Shown: positions 1 to 7,416 of the stretch, in pieces
Layout: every line of letters starts with the position of its first letter
Position numbering within the stretch: the stretch's first letter is position 1
NCBI GenBank assembly: GCA_964566055.1
Contig: CAZMHI010000015.1
Coordinates: 1-64,000, forward strand
Source: TMED23 sp964566055
GTDB taxonomy: Bacteria; Pseudomonadota; Alphaproteobacteria; Rhodospirillales; UBA2165
DNA: 64,000 bases
Reading direction: 5' to 3'
The notes under the pieces: model-generated
Database searches by the model: none
What the model was told of the DNA's origin: nothing
The model's input: only the letters and a program-made list of their open reading frames with translations
Translations under genes and position numbers: made by a program

Positions 1-1277
1 ATTTGATTGGCCAACTCCTGATCATTCATGGTGTTAACAAATCTAAAGTGATCAGCATTGTCGGAAAACGTCTTAGTTATCAGATCATCATTTTTTGAAT
101 GATAGTATAGGAAAATCTCAAATTCATCATGCCGATGCCCCATGATGAGTGGCAGCATATTCAAGGCAACCACATGAGTTCGAAAATCCGAAGAAAGGTA
201 GCCTATTTTTAGTCGCTTTTTCGGGTCCCGAGACCTGGAATCAAATGATTTATTTGTAAATTCGGGTTTGTCGTGTACGCCTCGCAATCCGATATGCAAA
301 TCATATAGTTGTTCTATGGAGTAATTTGGATTGTTTAGCGATACAAATAAAAAGCTTTTCTCAGCAAACACTGCTCCTGGTGCTATGGCCAAAACGCGTG
401 CGTGGTGCTTTGCCGCTTGGACGATATCACCAATTCCTTGGTAAGTTGAGGCAAGATTGCTGAGAGCTTCGGTATTGTTATCGTCTATTGCCATCGATTG
501 CTGAAGATATTTTAAAGATTTTTTGAACTCGCCGCCTTTATTCAAAATTCGACCAAGGCCATTGAGGGCACTTGTGTTTTTGGGGTCAAATTCTAAAACT
601 TTTTTAAATTCCGCAATTGCTTCATCATATTTACCGAGCGAATCGAGAATATGTGCAAGTTTGCAGCGAGCTAGAGTATTTCTGTCATCTAAATGCAGCA
701 CCATTTTATAGGCAATTTGGGCCTTATATTTCTCACCCTGCTCGTGAAAGAGTTCACCAAGCTCCAAATGGGTATCTAAATGGCGTGGATTGAATTTTAC
801 ACTCGCTTCCAGAGATTCAATTGCTTCTTCGAATTCGCGCAGTTCGATTAGCATTAGAGCTTGGTTGAAATAGGCCTCCCCATATTCGGGATTCAGTTCT
901 ATGGCGCGATTATAAGAATTCTCCGCTTTCTTATAATCGCCGGAATTCCGGTAGGCATTCCCGAGATTATTGTGGGCTGTATGATAATCAGGGGCGATTT
1001 TAACGGCTTTTTCAATGAGCCGGATCGCACTTTCAAGATGGCCCGATTGTTGGGCAATGACCCCCAGGAAATGCAGGGCCGCAGGGTGGTCCGGGTGAAC
1101 CTCTAGAATCCGGCGAAAAACAGTTTCAGCTTTGTCAATTTGATCTTCTTTATGAAATTTATTGCCGAGGTCCAAAAGTTCTTGAACGCTTATCTTTTGG
1201 CGTTGAGGAGTAATTAGACCGTTTGGCCGTGATTGGCGATTACCGCCCACCGGCTTACCGATTGAAATATGATTCAT
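1..1277 (-). CDS. TPR-repeat protein with SPINDLY/OGT-type glycosyltransferase domain (3' end outside window)
   Basis: Reading from the ATG at 1277 gives an uninterrupted frame to the window edge (about 425 codons), so the C-terminus is missing. Residues from about 30 to 330 are tandem 34-residue TPR units, with recurring motifs such as HNNLGNAYRNSGDYKKAE and NLASTYQGIGD. After them comes RLKIGYLSSDFRTH (near positions 185-230), the hallmark start of the SPINDLY/O-GlcNAc-transferase (GT41) catalytic region. These enzymes transfer a sugar to Ser/Thr of proteins. It lies on the same strand downstream of flgK-flgL and the hairpin array, so modification of flagellin or another surface protein is a reasonable inference but not shown. 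The catalytic half cannot be inspected. Confidence 0.8.
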   Translation of the reverse strand, partial: MNHISIGKPVGGNRQSRPNGLITPQRQKISVQELLDLGNKFHKEDQIDKAETVFRRILEVHPDHPAALHFLGVIAQQSGHLESAIRLIEKAVKIAPDYHTAHNNLGNAYRNSGDYKKAENSYNRAIELNPEYGEAYFNQALMLIELREFEEAIESLEASVKFNPRHLDTHLELGELFHEQGEKYKAQIAYKMVLHLDDRNTLARCKLAHILDSLGKYDEAIAEFKKVLEFDPKNTSALNGLGRILNKGGEFKKSLKYLQQSMAIDDNNTEALSNLASTYQGIGDIVQAAKHHARVLAIAPGAVFAEKSFLFVSLNNPNYSIEQLYDLHIGLRGVHDKPEFTNKSFDSRSRDPKKRLKIGYLSSDFRTHVVALNMLPLIMGHRHDEFEIFLYYHSKNDDLITKTFSDNADHFRFVNTMNDQELANQ

Positions 1278-1395
1278 TCTGCCCAACTTTCATTATTCCG
1301 CATTTTTCATTTGGAGTCTGTATCTCGCGGAATTTGACCTGTTTTTTAGCATTAACATGGTTAATGGCAGGTAAAGTGCCGTGCAATAAATAGAT

Positions 1396-1438
1396 AAAAA
1401 AATCCCGATGTGTTTTGGTAGAACCGCAACACATCGGG
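1396..1438 (-). terminator. Intrinsic terminator closing the flgL 3' hairpin array
   Basis: An 11-bp perfect stem (1404-1414/1428-1438) is followed on the minus strand by an A and then T7. It should end transcripts coming from flgL and the hairpin array before the TPR/glycosyltransferase gene. Confidence 0.75.
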
Positions 1439-1462
1439 AAAGTTGGTGGTGGGCGTGAAACT
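1396..1462 (-). ncRNA. Unit 3 of tandem hairpin array (candidate sibling small RNA)
   Basis: Read on the minus strand, the unit has the invariant 23-nt tag (1440-1462, core CACGCCCACCACCAACTT) followed by a perfect 11-bp stem (CCCGATGTGTT 1404-1414 paired with 1428-1438) and then seven T residues (1402-1396). It is the last of three units and the only one with a full poly-T tail. It has the form of a small RNA with an unpaired C-rich seed and an intrinsic terminator. No known RNA family was identified. Confidence 0.6.
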
Positions 1463-1502
1463 TTAAATCGCCTTTTTACTCCAACCCCTTTGCCAATTTT
1501 TT

Positions 1503-1564
1503 GGAAAAGTCCCGGTAGATTCCCGAAGGAACCTACCGGGTAAGTTGGTGGTGGGCGTGAAACT
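1503..1564 (-). ncRNA. Unit 2 of tandem hairpin array (candidate sibling small RNA)
   Basis: It carries the same 23-nt tag (1542-1564), then a stem of CCCGGTAG/CTACCGGG extended by TTCC/GGAA across one mismatch (1511-1540), then GGGACTTTTCC. The stem sequence differs from the other units but pairing is kept, which argues for a selected RNA structure. A short CCAA/TTGG hairpin (1493-1504) abuts it. Confidence 0.55.
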
Positions 1565-1612
1565 GTATTTACGCCGGTGTTAACCCGCCAATCCATCCAG
1601 CAGAAATTTGCT

Positions 1613-1679
1613 GGAAAAGTCCCGGTATGAACTCAGAAAACTGAGCCATACCGGGTAAGTTGGTGGTGGGCGTGAAACT
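1613..1679 (-). ncRNA. Unit 1 of tandem hairpin array (candidate sibling small RNA)
   Basis: It is the first unit after flgL in the direction of transcription. The invariant tag is at 1657-1679. The hairpin (1621-1655) pairs CCCGGTATG with CATACCGGG and CTCAG with CTGAG around an AAAA/TTTT loop, and is followed by GGGACTTTTCC shared with unit 2. A second small hairpin, CCAGCA/TGCTGG (1597-1614), sits directly after it. Tag-to-tag spacing in the array is 115 and 102 nt. Confidence 0.55.
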
Positions 1680-1803
1680 CATTAACGTTTAGTCATCTTA
1701 CACGCCCAATTTTTCTGCGCAGTGATGCGTTTTTCTAAACTGTCGATGGCAGTATTCGACGGCATAACCATAGATTCCAATTGTTAATATCTTGTTTAAT
1801 TCG

Positions 1804-2748
1804 TTACAAAAATTTAGTCAAAGTCAGATTACTTAGGCGCACCACAGTGTTGTAAGATGCTTCCAACATTGTCTGATCTTGGGTCAATTCGGCAACTGCT
1901 TCAAAGGTATTGGCGCTTTCGATGTCGGAAATAATACCGTCTGCAAGGTCCTTTGAATTCTCCAAATTTTTGTTGGTAGACGCCAGTTGCTGCACTTTTG
2001 TGCCGATACTCAATTCCAGTGCTTGGAGATCTTCCTCAGCATCAATTACTAGGTCTAAGGCACCCTGCATTTTTGCCAGATAGTTGGCGTCAGAGCCGTC
2101 AATGAGAGTTGAGCGCAGTACACGAACAGCACGAATTATCTTTTCGAAAGCCGGTTCTGCTGCGGTCACACCGTATTTCAAGACTACGCCTTCATCAATT
2201 CTGGCCTTTAAAACGGTGTCGTCACCTTGATAATAAAAAGATGGTTCGGAGGCGGTATTATAACTACCATCAAACGCAGGTGGATTGGCGTTCGTCATAT
2301 CACCAGGTACAACAGGTTTGGTATCGGTTTTTGAGCCGGAAAATAAATAGCGCCCATTAACTTTCACATTGAGGAAATCTGTAAGCTCAGAAATTTTAAT
2401 ATCGGTGACATCATCTTTATCGATGCCGCTCGGCAAGCCGCCATCGCCATCGAGGATATCACGAAGCAACCCTTTGACGTCACCCATGGTGGTTTTGATG
2501 GAATCGATACTCGTCAACATCGTATTCATGCGCAAATTTACAAACGTGTTGTCATTTAGAAATTGAGCCATCCGATGCTCGGAGGCTTCCAGCGTAACCA
2601 GACGATTAGAGTCTCCGGAAATACCGGCATAATTCTGTGATTTTTGCAGTGTACTGATTTGCAGTTGTTTGTCGGAGAGACGCTGCTGCGTATCCAGAAT
2701 AACGGATCTAACAAGTTTGTTTTGGGCGAGGTCTGCTATACGTGCCAT
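1804..2748 (-). CDS. flgL: Flagellar hook-associated protein 3 (FlgL)
   Basis: FlgL joins the hook-filament junction between FlgK and the flagellin filament. The 314-aa product has the flagellin-type N-terminal helix region (LVRSVILDTQQRLSDKQLQ) and a C-terminal helical region (TLDQT-like TQDQTMLEASYNTVVRLSNL), with a short variable middle that includes NGRYLFSGSKTDTKPV, a motif typical of FlgL. It starts 12 bp after flgK and is clearly in the same operon. The 3' side runs into the hairpin array. Confidence 0.9.
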   Translation of the reverse strand: MARIADLAQNKLVRSVILDTQQRLSDKQLQISTLQKSQNYAGISGDSNRLVTLEASEHRMAQFLNDNTFVNLRMNTMLTSIDSIKTTMGDVKGLLRDILDGDGGLPSGIDKDDVTDIKISELTDFLNVKVNGRYLFSGSKTDTKPVVPGDMTNANPPAFDGSYNTASEPSFYYQGDDTVLKARIDEGVVLKYGVTAAEPAFEKIIRAVRVLRSTLIDGSDANYLAKMQGALDLVIDAEEDLQALELSIGTKVQQLASTNKNLENSKDLADGIISDIESANTFEAVAELTQDQTMLEASYNTVVRLSNLTLTKFL

Positions 2749-2760
2749 TTTGCTATACCA

Positions 2761-5178
2761 TTAGACCATGTTGGTGAGCACTTTAAAGAGCTCTTGAGTT
2801 GTTGAAATCATGCGCGCCGCCGCGAGGTAGGCCTGCTCAAAAATAATCATATTTGCCAATTCCTCATCCATGTTTACGCCGCTGATGGAAGTGTGCTTAT
2901 TGAGAAGTTCTTGGGCGAGGTTTTCTTGAAAAGCCAGATCCCGCTGGACCGAAGAAACCTGCGCTGAGTTGAAAGATAAAATATTTGTCGCATAAGTGGC
3001 GAAAGTCGTGTTGGCTTGCGCCAAGCCATTGCCGCGAGCCGGTGAGGCCAGAAAGGTAATGGTTTCATTAAATTCTGCCGCCATGTCGGCAGCAACTGAA
3101 CCATCACCGATAGAAACACCTTGACTGGTTGTCATGGCCAACCCGCCGGAGTCTACAACCCAAAAATTATCGCTATCGCCATCAGATAATTTGAGTTGAT
3201 AATTCGACCCCGAAACAATCACTTCAGCAGTGATATTCGCTGCCGATAGCGTCGCGTCGGCGTTGATGGCCGTGGCGACCGTGGTCAGGGTATCAGAGGT
3301 AAGGTAAGCTATTGACGCAGACGTGGAAGAATCGATAGTGATCGTCATCGTGCCGGCAGCTAAATTGGGTGTTGTTGCTGTAAAATCTAGTGTCGCACTG
3401 TCAACGGTCGCTGACTCAAATGTATTAGACTGCAACGTGCCGCGCGAGAGATAAAATGTATTTGAAACGATATCCGAGCGGACATCCATGCGGCTGCCGA
3501 TCCCTCGAGAATCCGTCCTCAACCCTAGATCCGATATAACTGATCCACTTACAGATTCAACAATAGCCATGTCGTCGCCGTTACTTTGAGTAACTTCTAA
3601 TCTGAAACCATCGCCATCGGCCACCACGTCTGCGCTGACATTTGTCAGAGCATCGACCGATGCGGCTATGGAAGTCAAAGTTGCATTAGCGGCAATAGCT
3701 ACAGTTTCGGTAGAACCGCCATAGGTAAATTGTAACGTTGCGCCTGTTGTGACGATTGCAGTGGTAGAACTGGAAAAGTAGTCACTGCGATAGCTGGCGA
3801 AGTTTTCGGATGAGGTGTAGAGATTATTCATCTCAAAAAAATCTGAGAATCCAGTTGATGACTTGCCGGCACCTGACATTGAACTTGTCATCTCATTGAT
3901 GGCAACCCGGTAGTCGCTACCAGCAGACAGCAATAGATTGCCATCGGAATTTATGGATGCCGTCAGGTTCGTAAACTTATCATTGATGCCATTTGTACCA
4001 TCGGTAAGAAGATCACCAATATCCGTTAAAGTTGTCAGATCGATATATTCTGTTTCAATCTGATTACCGTTTTCGTCAACCACTCCGATGATTACAATGC
4101 CGGTTGAATTGTCGATATTTGTATTCGTGGTGACAAAATTCTTGCCCGTTAAACTAGGTGGCGGCGGAAATCCCGTGCCTTGGTTGTGAACTTGATTGAG
4201 CTCTGTTTTGAGCCTGTAAGCCAGTTCGTCCAATTGAGTTTGTAGCGCCGGAAGATCACTATCGCGCAAATTTATCAACCCATTAAGCTGACCTGATGAA
4301 ACTGATGAAGTGATATCACTTGAGGTCACGACTTCGCCGACAAAAATGCCAGGAATGCCACCAATCGGATAATCTGAATTGCTCGGGCCGGAATAGTTGA
4401 CTGCGGTGGTGGGGGTATATTCCAGGACAGCATTCATGGTCGAAGGCTGGGCATAACTGAGGGCCTGTTTTTGACCGTCTACCAGGGTATTACCACCGCC
4501 GGAGAAAACCGTAAAACTGCCATCCGTTTTCTCGAAATAGGTTATGTCCATGATATCGGCCATGGCATTTAGAGCCTGATCTCTTTGGTCTTCGAGATCG
4601 GCGGTGGCGATATTGGAGGCTACAAATTCAATGATGTCGAAATTGATATCAACCACGGTGTCCATGGCAGAATTGAACTCAGTTATCACATCATCAATAC
4701 GCGTATTGGTGATTGATCTGAGGCGTTGAACCTCGTCACTCATTCGTTCAATTTCGTTGATAACGTCTTGGGCAGCTTTGACCGTCAAGAATTGTGTTGC
4801 CGCCGTTTCAGGGGTTATACCTAAGGCATCAAATTGAGCCCCGAGTTCAGCAATCATATGGGTGACGGAATTATCATCTCCAGGCCGACCGAAAAAGGCG
4901 TTAATCTGAGATAAAAAATCTTCCTTGATGATCAGGTTTTCTAGCGTGCCAGATTCTTTGCGTAATTGCTTTAGAACGCCTTCATCGACATTTCGGGTTA
5001 TCTGAGATATTTCAACGCCATAGCCCTGACCATCAATCACCCGCGAGGTTTGCTCGATAATTTTCCGGGAGTATCCTTCGGTATTAACATTGGCGATGTT
5101 ATTGGATATGATCTGCAACGACGTTTTGGTCGTCTGCAAGCCGCTTATCGCATTTTGAAGGGTAATCTCGAGTGACAC
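2761..5178 (-). CDS. flgK: Flagellar hook-associated protein 1 (FlgK)
   Basis: FlgK caps the hook and forms the first ring of the hook-filament junction. The N-terminus has the rod/hook signature (LQIISNNIANVNTEGYSRK, about residues 22-40). The C-terminus has the conserved axial helix (NMDEELANMIIFEQAYLAAARM). At 805 aa it is longer than the roughly 550 aa of enteric FlgK. The extra length lies in a Ser/Thr/Gly/Asp-rich central region (about 330-680), which is expected to be surface-exposed. It sits between the FlgN-like chaperone gene and flgL. Confidence 0.93.
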   Translation of the reverse strand: MSLEITLQNAISGLQTTKTSLQIISNNIANVNTEGYSRKIIEQTSRVIDGQGYGVEISQITRNVDEGVLKQLRKESGTLENLIIKEDFLSQINAFFGRPGDDNSVTHMIAELGAQFDALGITPETAATQFLTVKAAQDVINEIERMSDEVQRLRSITNTRIDDVITEFNSAMDTVVDINFDIIEFVASNIATADLEDQRDQALNAMADIMDITYFEKTDGSFTVFSGGGNTLVDGQKQALSYAQPSTMNAVLEYTPTTAVNYSGPSNSDYPIGGIPGIFVGEVVTSSDITSSVSSGQLNGLINLRDSDLPALQTQLDELAYRLKTELNQVHNQGTGFPPPPSLTGKNFVTTNTNIDNSTGIVIIGVVDENGNQIETEYIDLTTLTDIGDLLTDGTNGINDKFTNLTASINSDGNLLLSAGSDYRVAINEMTSSMSGAGKSSTGFSDFFEMNNLYTSSENFASYRSDYFSSSTTAIVTTGATLQFTYGGSTETVAIAANATLTSIAASVDALTNVSADVVADGDGFRLEVTQSNGDDMAIVESVSGSVISDLGLRTDSRGIGSRMDVRSDIVSNTFYLSRGTLQSNTFESATVDSATLDFTATTPNLAAGTMTITIDSSTSASIAYLTSDTLTTVATAINADATLSAANITAEVIVSGSNYQLKLSDGDSDNFWVVDSGGLAMTTSQGVSIGDGSVAADMAAEFNETITFLASPARGNGLAQANTTFATYATNILSFNSAQVSSVQRDLAFQENLAQELLNKHTSISGVNMDEELANMIIFEQAYLAAARMISTTQELFKVLTNMV

Positions 5179-5208
5179 TAGTTAGCTCCAGTCGGTGTCG
5201 TCTTTATT

Positions 5209-5652
5209 TTAAAGTTCCTGGTTTAAGCCCATTGAAACAGCCGGACGATAGGCTTGGCGTGAATTACCAATGGCTGAACCACTATTGCCGTAGCCTGCAG
5301 TTTTTCCTTGGTGAGCTTTGGCCGATTCGGAAATAATCCTGAATAAGTGTTCCACCGCGTCCATTTTACCTTTGATGCGCATGGCATTCTCTTCCAGCAA
5401 CAGCCCAAATGATGTCACGGCATCCTGTAGTCGTCGTTGCAAGCTGGGTTCGACATTATTTAGATCATCGTCGTCCCGGATAATTTTGAGTTGTTGTTCA
5501 TAGGCATTGCTCAAGGCAATTTTTTCCTCGAGCAGGGGTTTAATTCCTCGGGCACTCGCGTTCGTGGCTAACAATTCATTTTCTTGCTTCAGTATTTTAC
5601 TTAGCCGCGCCGTAACGCTGAGAAGTTTTGAAATTTTGTCTTCCATTTTCAT
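5209..5652 (-). CDS. FlgN-like export chaperone for hook-associated proteins
   Basis: This 147-aa, mostly helical, Gln/Glu/Leu-rich protein lies directly upstream of flgK. Residues 1-110 look like an antiparallel coiled coil (ISKLLSVTARLSKILKQENE...), and the C-terminal 35 residues are polar and probably disordered. Size, position and helix pattern match FlgN, which escorts FlgK and FlgL to the export gate. Sequence identity to characterised FlgN is low, so the assignment rests on context. Either Met1 or Met3 could be the start. Confidence 0.65.
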   Translation of the reverse strand: MKMEDKISKLLSVTARLSKILKQENELLATNASARGIKPLLEEKIALSNAYEQQLKIIRDDDDLNNVEPSLQRRLQDAVTSFGLLLEENAMRIKGKMDAVEHLFRIISESAKAHQGKTAGYGNSGSAIGNSRQAYRPAVSMGLNQEL

Positions 5653-5679
5653 AATTTACACCTCGTTTGTAGCGCCGGG

Positions 5680-5997
5680 CTACTTAACCTCTTGCAATTG
5701 AAGCAATTGGGTTTGGATCATTTCAGCGAGACCAATCCCGCCATTTTTAGCCATTGATTTACCGACTTCGTCGACCATCAGCGATTTCCAAATTTTTTCG
5801 GCATGACCACCGCCAAATGGTTCGGCAGGTTCAATGCTGGCAAACATGGGCTGTAACATTTGGCCAAGGAAAAACGCTTCAAATTTTTCGGCAACTTCGC
5901 GGGCTTTTTCAGAGCTATTGATATTGCCCATCGTCGGCGGAATTTTTGACGCTTGAAGAGCGGCAAATCCGTCACTGTGAATGTTTAAATTATCCAT
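5680..5997 (-). CDS. flgJ: Rod-binding protein, FlgJ N-terminal domain type (CheL)
   Basis: The 105-aa protein has the rod-binding FlgJ core: KAREVAEKFEAFFLGQMLQPM, then the GGGHAEKIWKSLMVDEVGKSMAKNGGIGLAE stretch, which is near-invariant in the family. It lacks the muramidase domain found in enteric FlgJ, as is usual in alphaproteobacteria, where it is often called CheL. It should act as the rod cap or scaffold in the periplasm. The ATG lies 2 nt after the stop codon of the out-of-frame flgI tail, so translation was probably coupled to flgI. Confidence 0.88.
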   Translation of the reverse strand: MDNLNIHSDGFAALQASKIPPTMGNINSSEKAREVAEKFEAFFLGQMLQPMFASIEPAEPFGGGHAEKIWKSLMVDEVGKSMAKNGGIGLAEMIQTQLLQLQEVK

Positions 5998-5999
5998 GA

Positions 6000-6095
6000 C
6001 TACATCACCGCGATTTCAGCTTGCAGGGCGCCGGCTGCTTTAACGGCCTGTAATATGGTGATCAAGTCCCGGGGGCCAATGCCTAAGGAATTCAA
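6000..6095 (-). pseudogene. flgI: Out-of-frame C-terminal tail of flgI
   Basis: Minus-strand translation in the neighbouring frame gives LNSLGIGPRDLITILQAV followed by KAAGALQAEIAVM and a TAG at 6002-6000. This is the conserved C-terminus of FlgI, 31 residues that the main reading frame lacks. The frames would join if the T-run in GCTTG were GCTTTG, so one base is missing near 6094-6095 compared with the expected sequence. Confidence 0.85.
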
Positions 6096-7156
6096 GCGTT
6101 GACCAGATCCTGCAGCGTAATGCCACTGCTCACGACGGTTAATTTTGCGCCCTCATCTTCATCTACTTCAACATTTGTCCGGGCGACCGTGGTGGTCGTG
6201 CCGACTTCGGCAAATGGGCCGGGCTGAGACACTTGAGGAGTTTCGGTGATGCGGATGGTCAAGCTGCCTTGAGCAATCGCCACCGTACTAATTTGAACAT
6301 TTTCACCCATCACTATCGTGCCGCTTTGCTCATCGATGATGACGCGGGCCAATTGATCTGGCTCGATCCGTAATTGTTCGATGTCGGTAAGCAAGCCCAC
6401 AACGTTATCTTCGTAATCGCCCGGAATCTCGACTTCGAGAGTTCCGGGATCGCTGGGACGCGCTGCATCGGTTCCGAGAAAAGCGTTAATCGCCTGGGCC
6501 ATGCGGCGGGCAGTCGTGAAATCTGGATTGCGCAGGCTAATATGAACTTTTTTAAGCCCGGCCAGATCAAATTTGATTTCGCGTTCAACGATACCGCCGT
6601 TGGCTATGCGGGCACTTGTTGGAACACCTTTGGTAACTGTTTCAGCGTCGCCACCGGCAGTAAAGCCACCAACCGCAACTTGACCTTGAGCAACGGTATA
6701 AACCTCGCCATCAGCGCCGAGGAGCGGGGTCACCAGTAACGTGCCACCGAGAAGACTGCTCGAATCGCCTAAGGCACTGACGGTTACATCAATCCGGCTG
6801 CCTTGACGGGCGAAAGCGGGAAGCGAAGCGGTAACCATCACCGCGGCAACATTGCTCGAATCGAGGCCGGCTTCGGTCGGTTTAACGCCTAAGCGTTCCA
6901 GCATCGCCAGCAGGCTCTGTTTGGTAAAGTGACCATCGGCCAGGCCATCACCGGTACCGTTCAAGCCGACCACCAGGCCATAGCCAACCAGCAAGTTGTC
7001 CCGCACGCCTTCAAAGGAGGCGATATCTTTGATGCGCGATGAGGCGAGGGTTACTGAACTGCTAATGGCAACAAACAAACCCGCTAGGATTATCGAGCGC
7101 AGTTTCAATTTGAGCTGTTGAGATTTAATCTTTTTGGTTATTCCCACCATTTTCAC
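6092..7156 (-). CDS. flgI: Flagellar P-ring protein FlgI, C-terminus lost to a frameshift
   Basis: FlgI forms the P ring around the rod in the peptidoglycan layer. The product has a signal peptide (about residues 18-38, ending VTLASS) and the family core: SRIKDIASFEGVRDNLLVGYGLVVGLNGTGDG, the NVAAVMVTASLPAF region and VVSSGITLQDLVNA at the end. Family members continue with LNALG..PRDLI...KAAGALQA..EVM, which here is present in another frame downstream. The open frame is 354 aa; the repaired protein would be 385 aa. It is the first gene of the flgI-J-N-K-L run. Confidence 0.9.
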   Translation of the reverse strand: MKMVGITKKIKSQQLKLKLRSIILAGLFVAISSSVTLASSRIKDIASFEGVRDNLLVGYGLVVGLNGTGDGLADGHFTKQSLLAMLERLGVKPTEAGLDSSNVAAVMVTASLPAFARQGSRIDVTVSALGDSSSLLGGTLLVTPLLGADGEVYTVAQGQVAVGGFTAGGDAETVTKGVPTSARIANGGIVEREIKFDLAGLKKVHISLRNPDFTTARRMAQAINAFLGTDAARPSDPGTLEVEIPGDYEDNVVGLLTDIEQLRIEPDQLARVIIDEQSGTIVMGENVQISTVAIAQGSLTIRITETPQVSQPGPFAEVGTTTTVARTNVEVDEDEGAKLTVVSSGITLQDLVNA

Positions 7157-7200
7157 TGTCCTTTTTGCGCGGTTCTTCCGCTATTTACGCCATTATTAAT

Positions 7201-7215
7201 GCGATTATCATGCCA
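7201..7215 (-). promoter_or_regulatory. Weak sigma54-like promoter upstream of flgI
   Basis: The minus strand reads TGGCATGATAATCGC. It has GG and GC at the correct spacing for -24/-12, with two departures from TGGCAC-N5-TTGC. It lies 45 nt upstream of the flgI start. The flgI promoter is sigma54-dependent in Caulobacter, so the location fits, but the match is weak. Confidence 0.35.
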
Positions 7216-7362
7216 GTTGTGGGATGTCTCTAACGCATTGTTTTTATTTGATTATTTTCTTCTTTCCATGAATAAATTGAGCCTTTAGGAGGCGGCGAAA
7301 GTTGAAAGTGGGAAGAATTTGCCGGGCGGCTTCGGCAGCGAGATAAAAGTTGTTGCGAAAAC

Positions 7363-7405
7363 TTGCGAATGCGGTTCCCGGTACCGGAATCGCAGGTATT
7401 CGCAA
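7363..7405 (-). terminator. Long imperfect hairpin after flgE
   Basis: TTGCGAAT (7363-7370) pairs with ATTCGCAA (7398-7405), and inside it GCG-TTCC pairs with GGAA-CGC around a 7-nt loop, with one mismatch and a bulge. It begins 12 nt after the flgE stop codon. There is no T tract, so it may act as a Rho-assisted terminator or an RNA-stabilising 3' end rather than a classic intrinsic terminator. Confidence 0.45.
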
Positions 7406-7416
7406 CTAGCGTCCCG

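Noticed and set aside
1255..1596. A 113-codon minus-strand open frame across the hairpin array
   Set aside because: Its sequence follows the repeated tags (VSRPPPT repeats) and it overlaps the start of the TPR gene; there is no ribosome site and the hairpins explain the sequence better.
1396..1679. CRISPR array or type III toxin-antitoxin RNA
   Set aside because: The repeats are only three, the spacing exceeds 100 nt, the hairpin arms vary between copies, and no cas or toxN-like gene is nearby.
6085..6105. Programmed -1 frameshift in flgI
   Set aside because: The context AACGCTTGA has no slippery heptamer or following stimulatory hairpin that I can see; a missing T is simpler.
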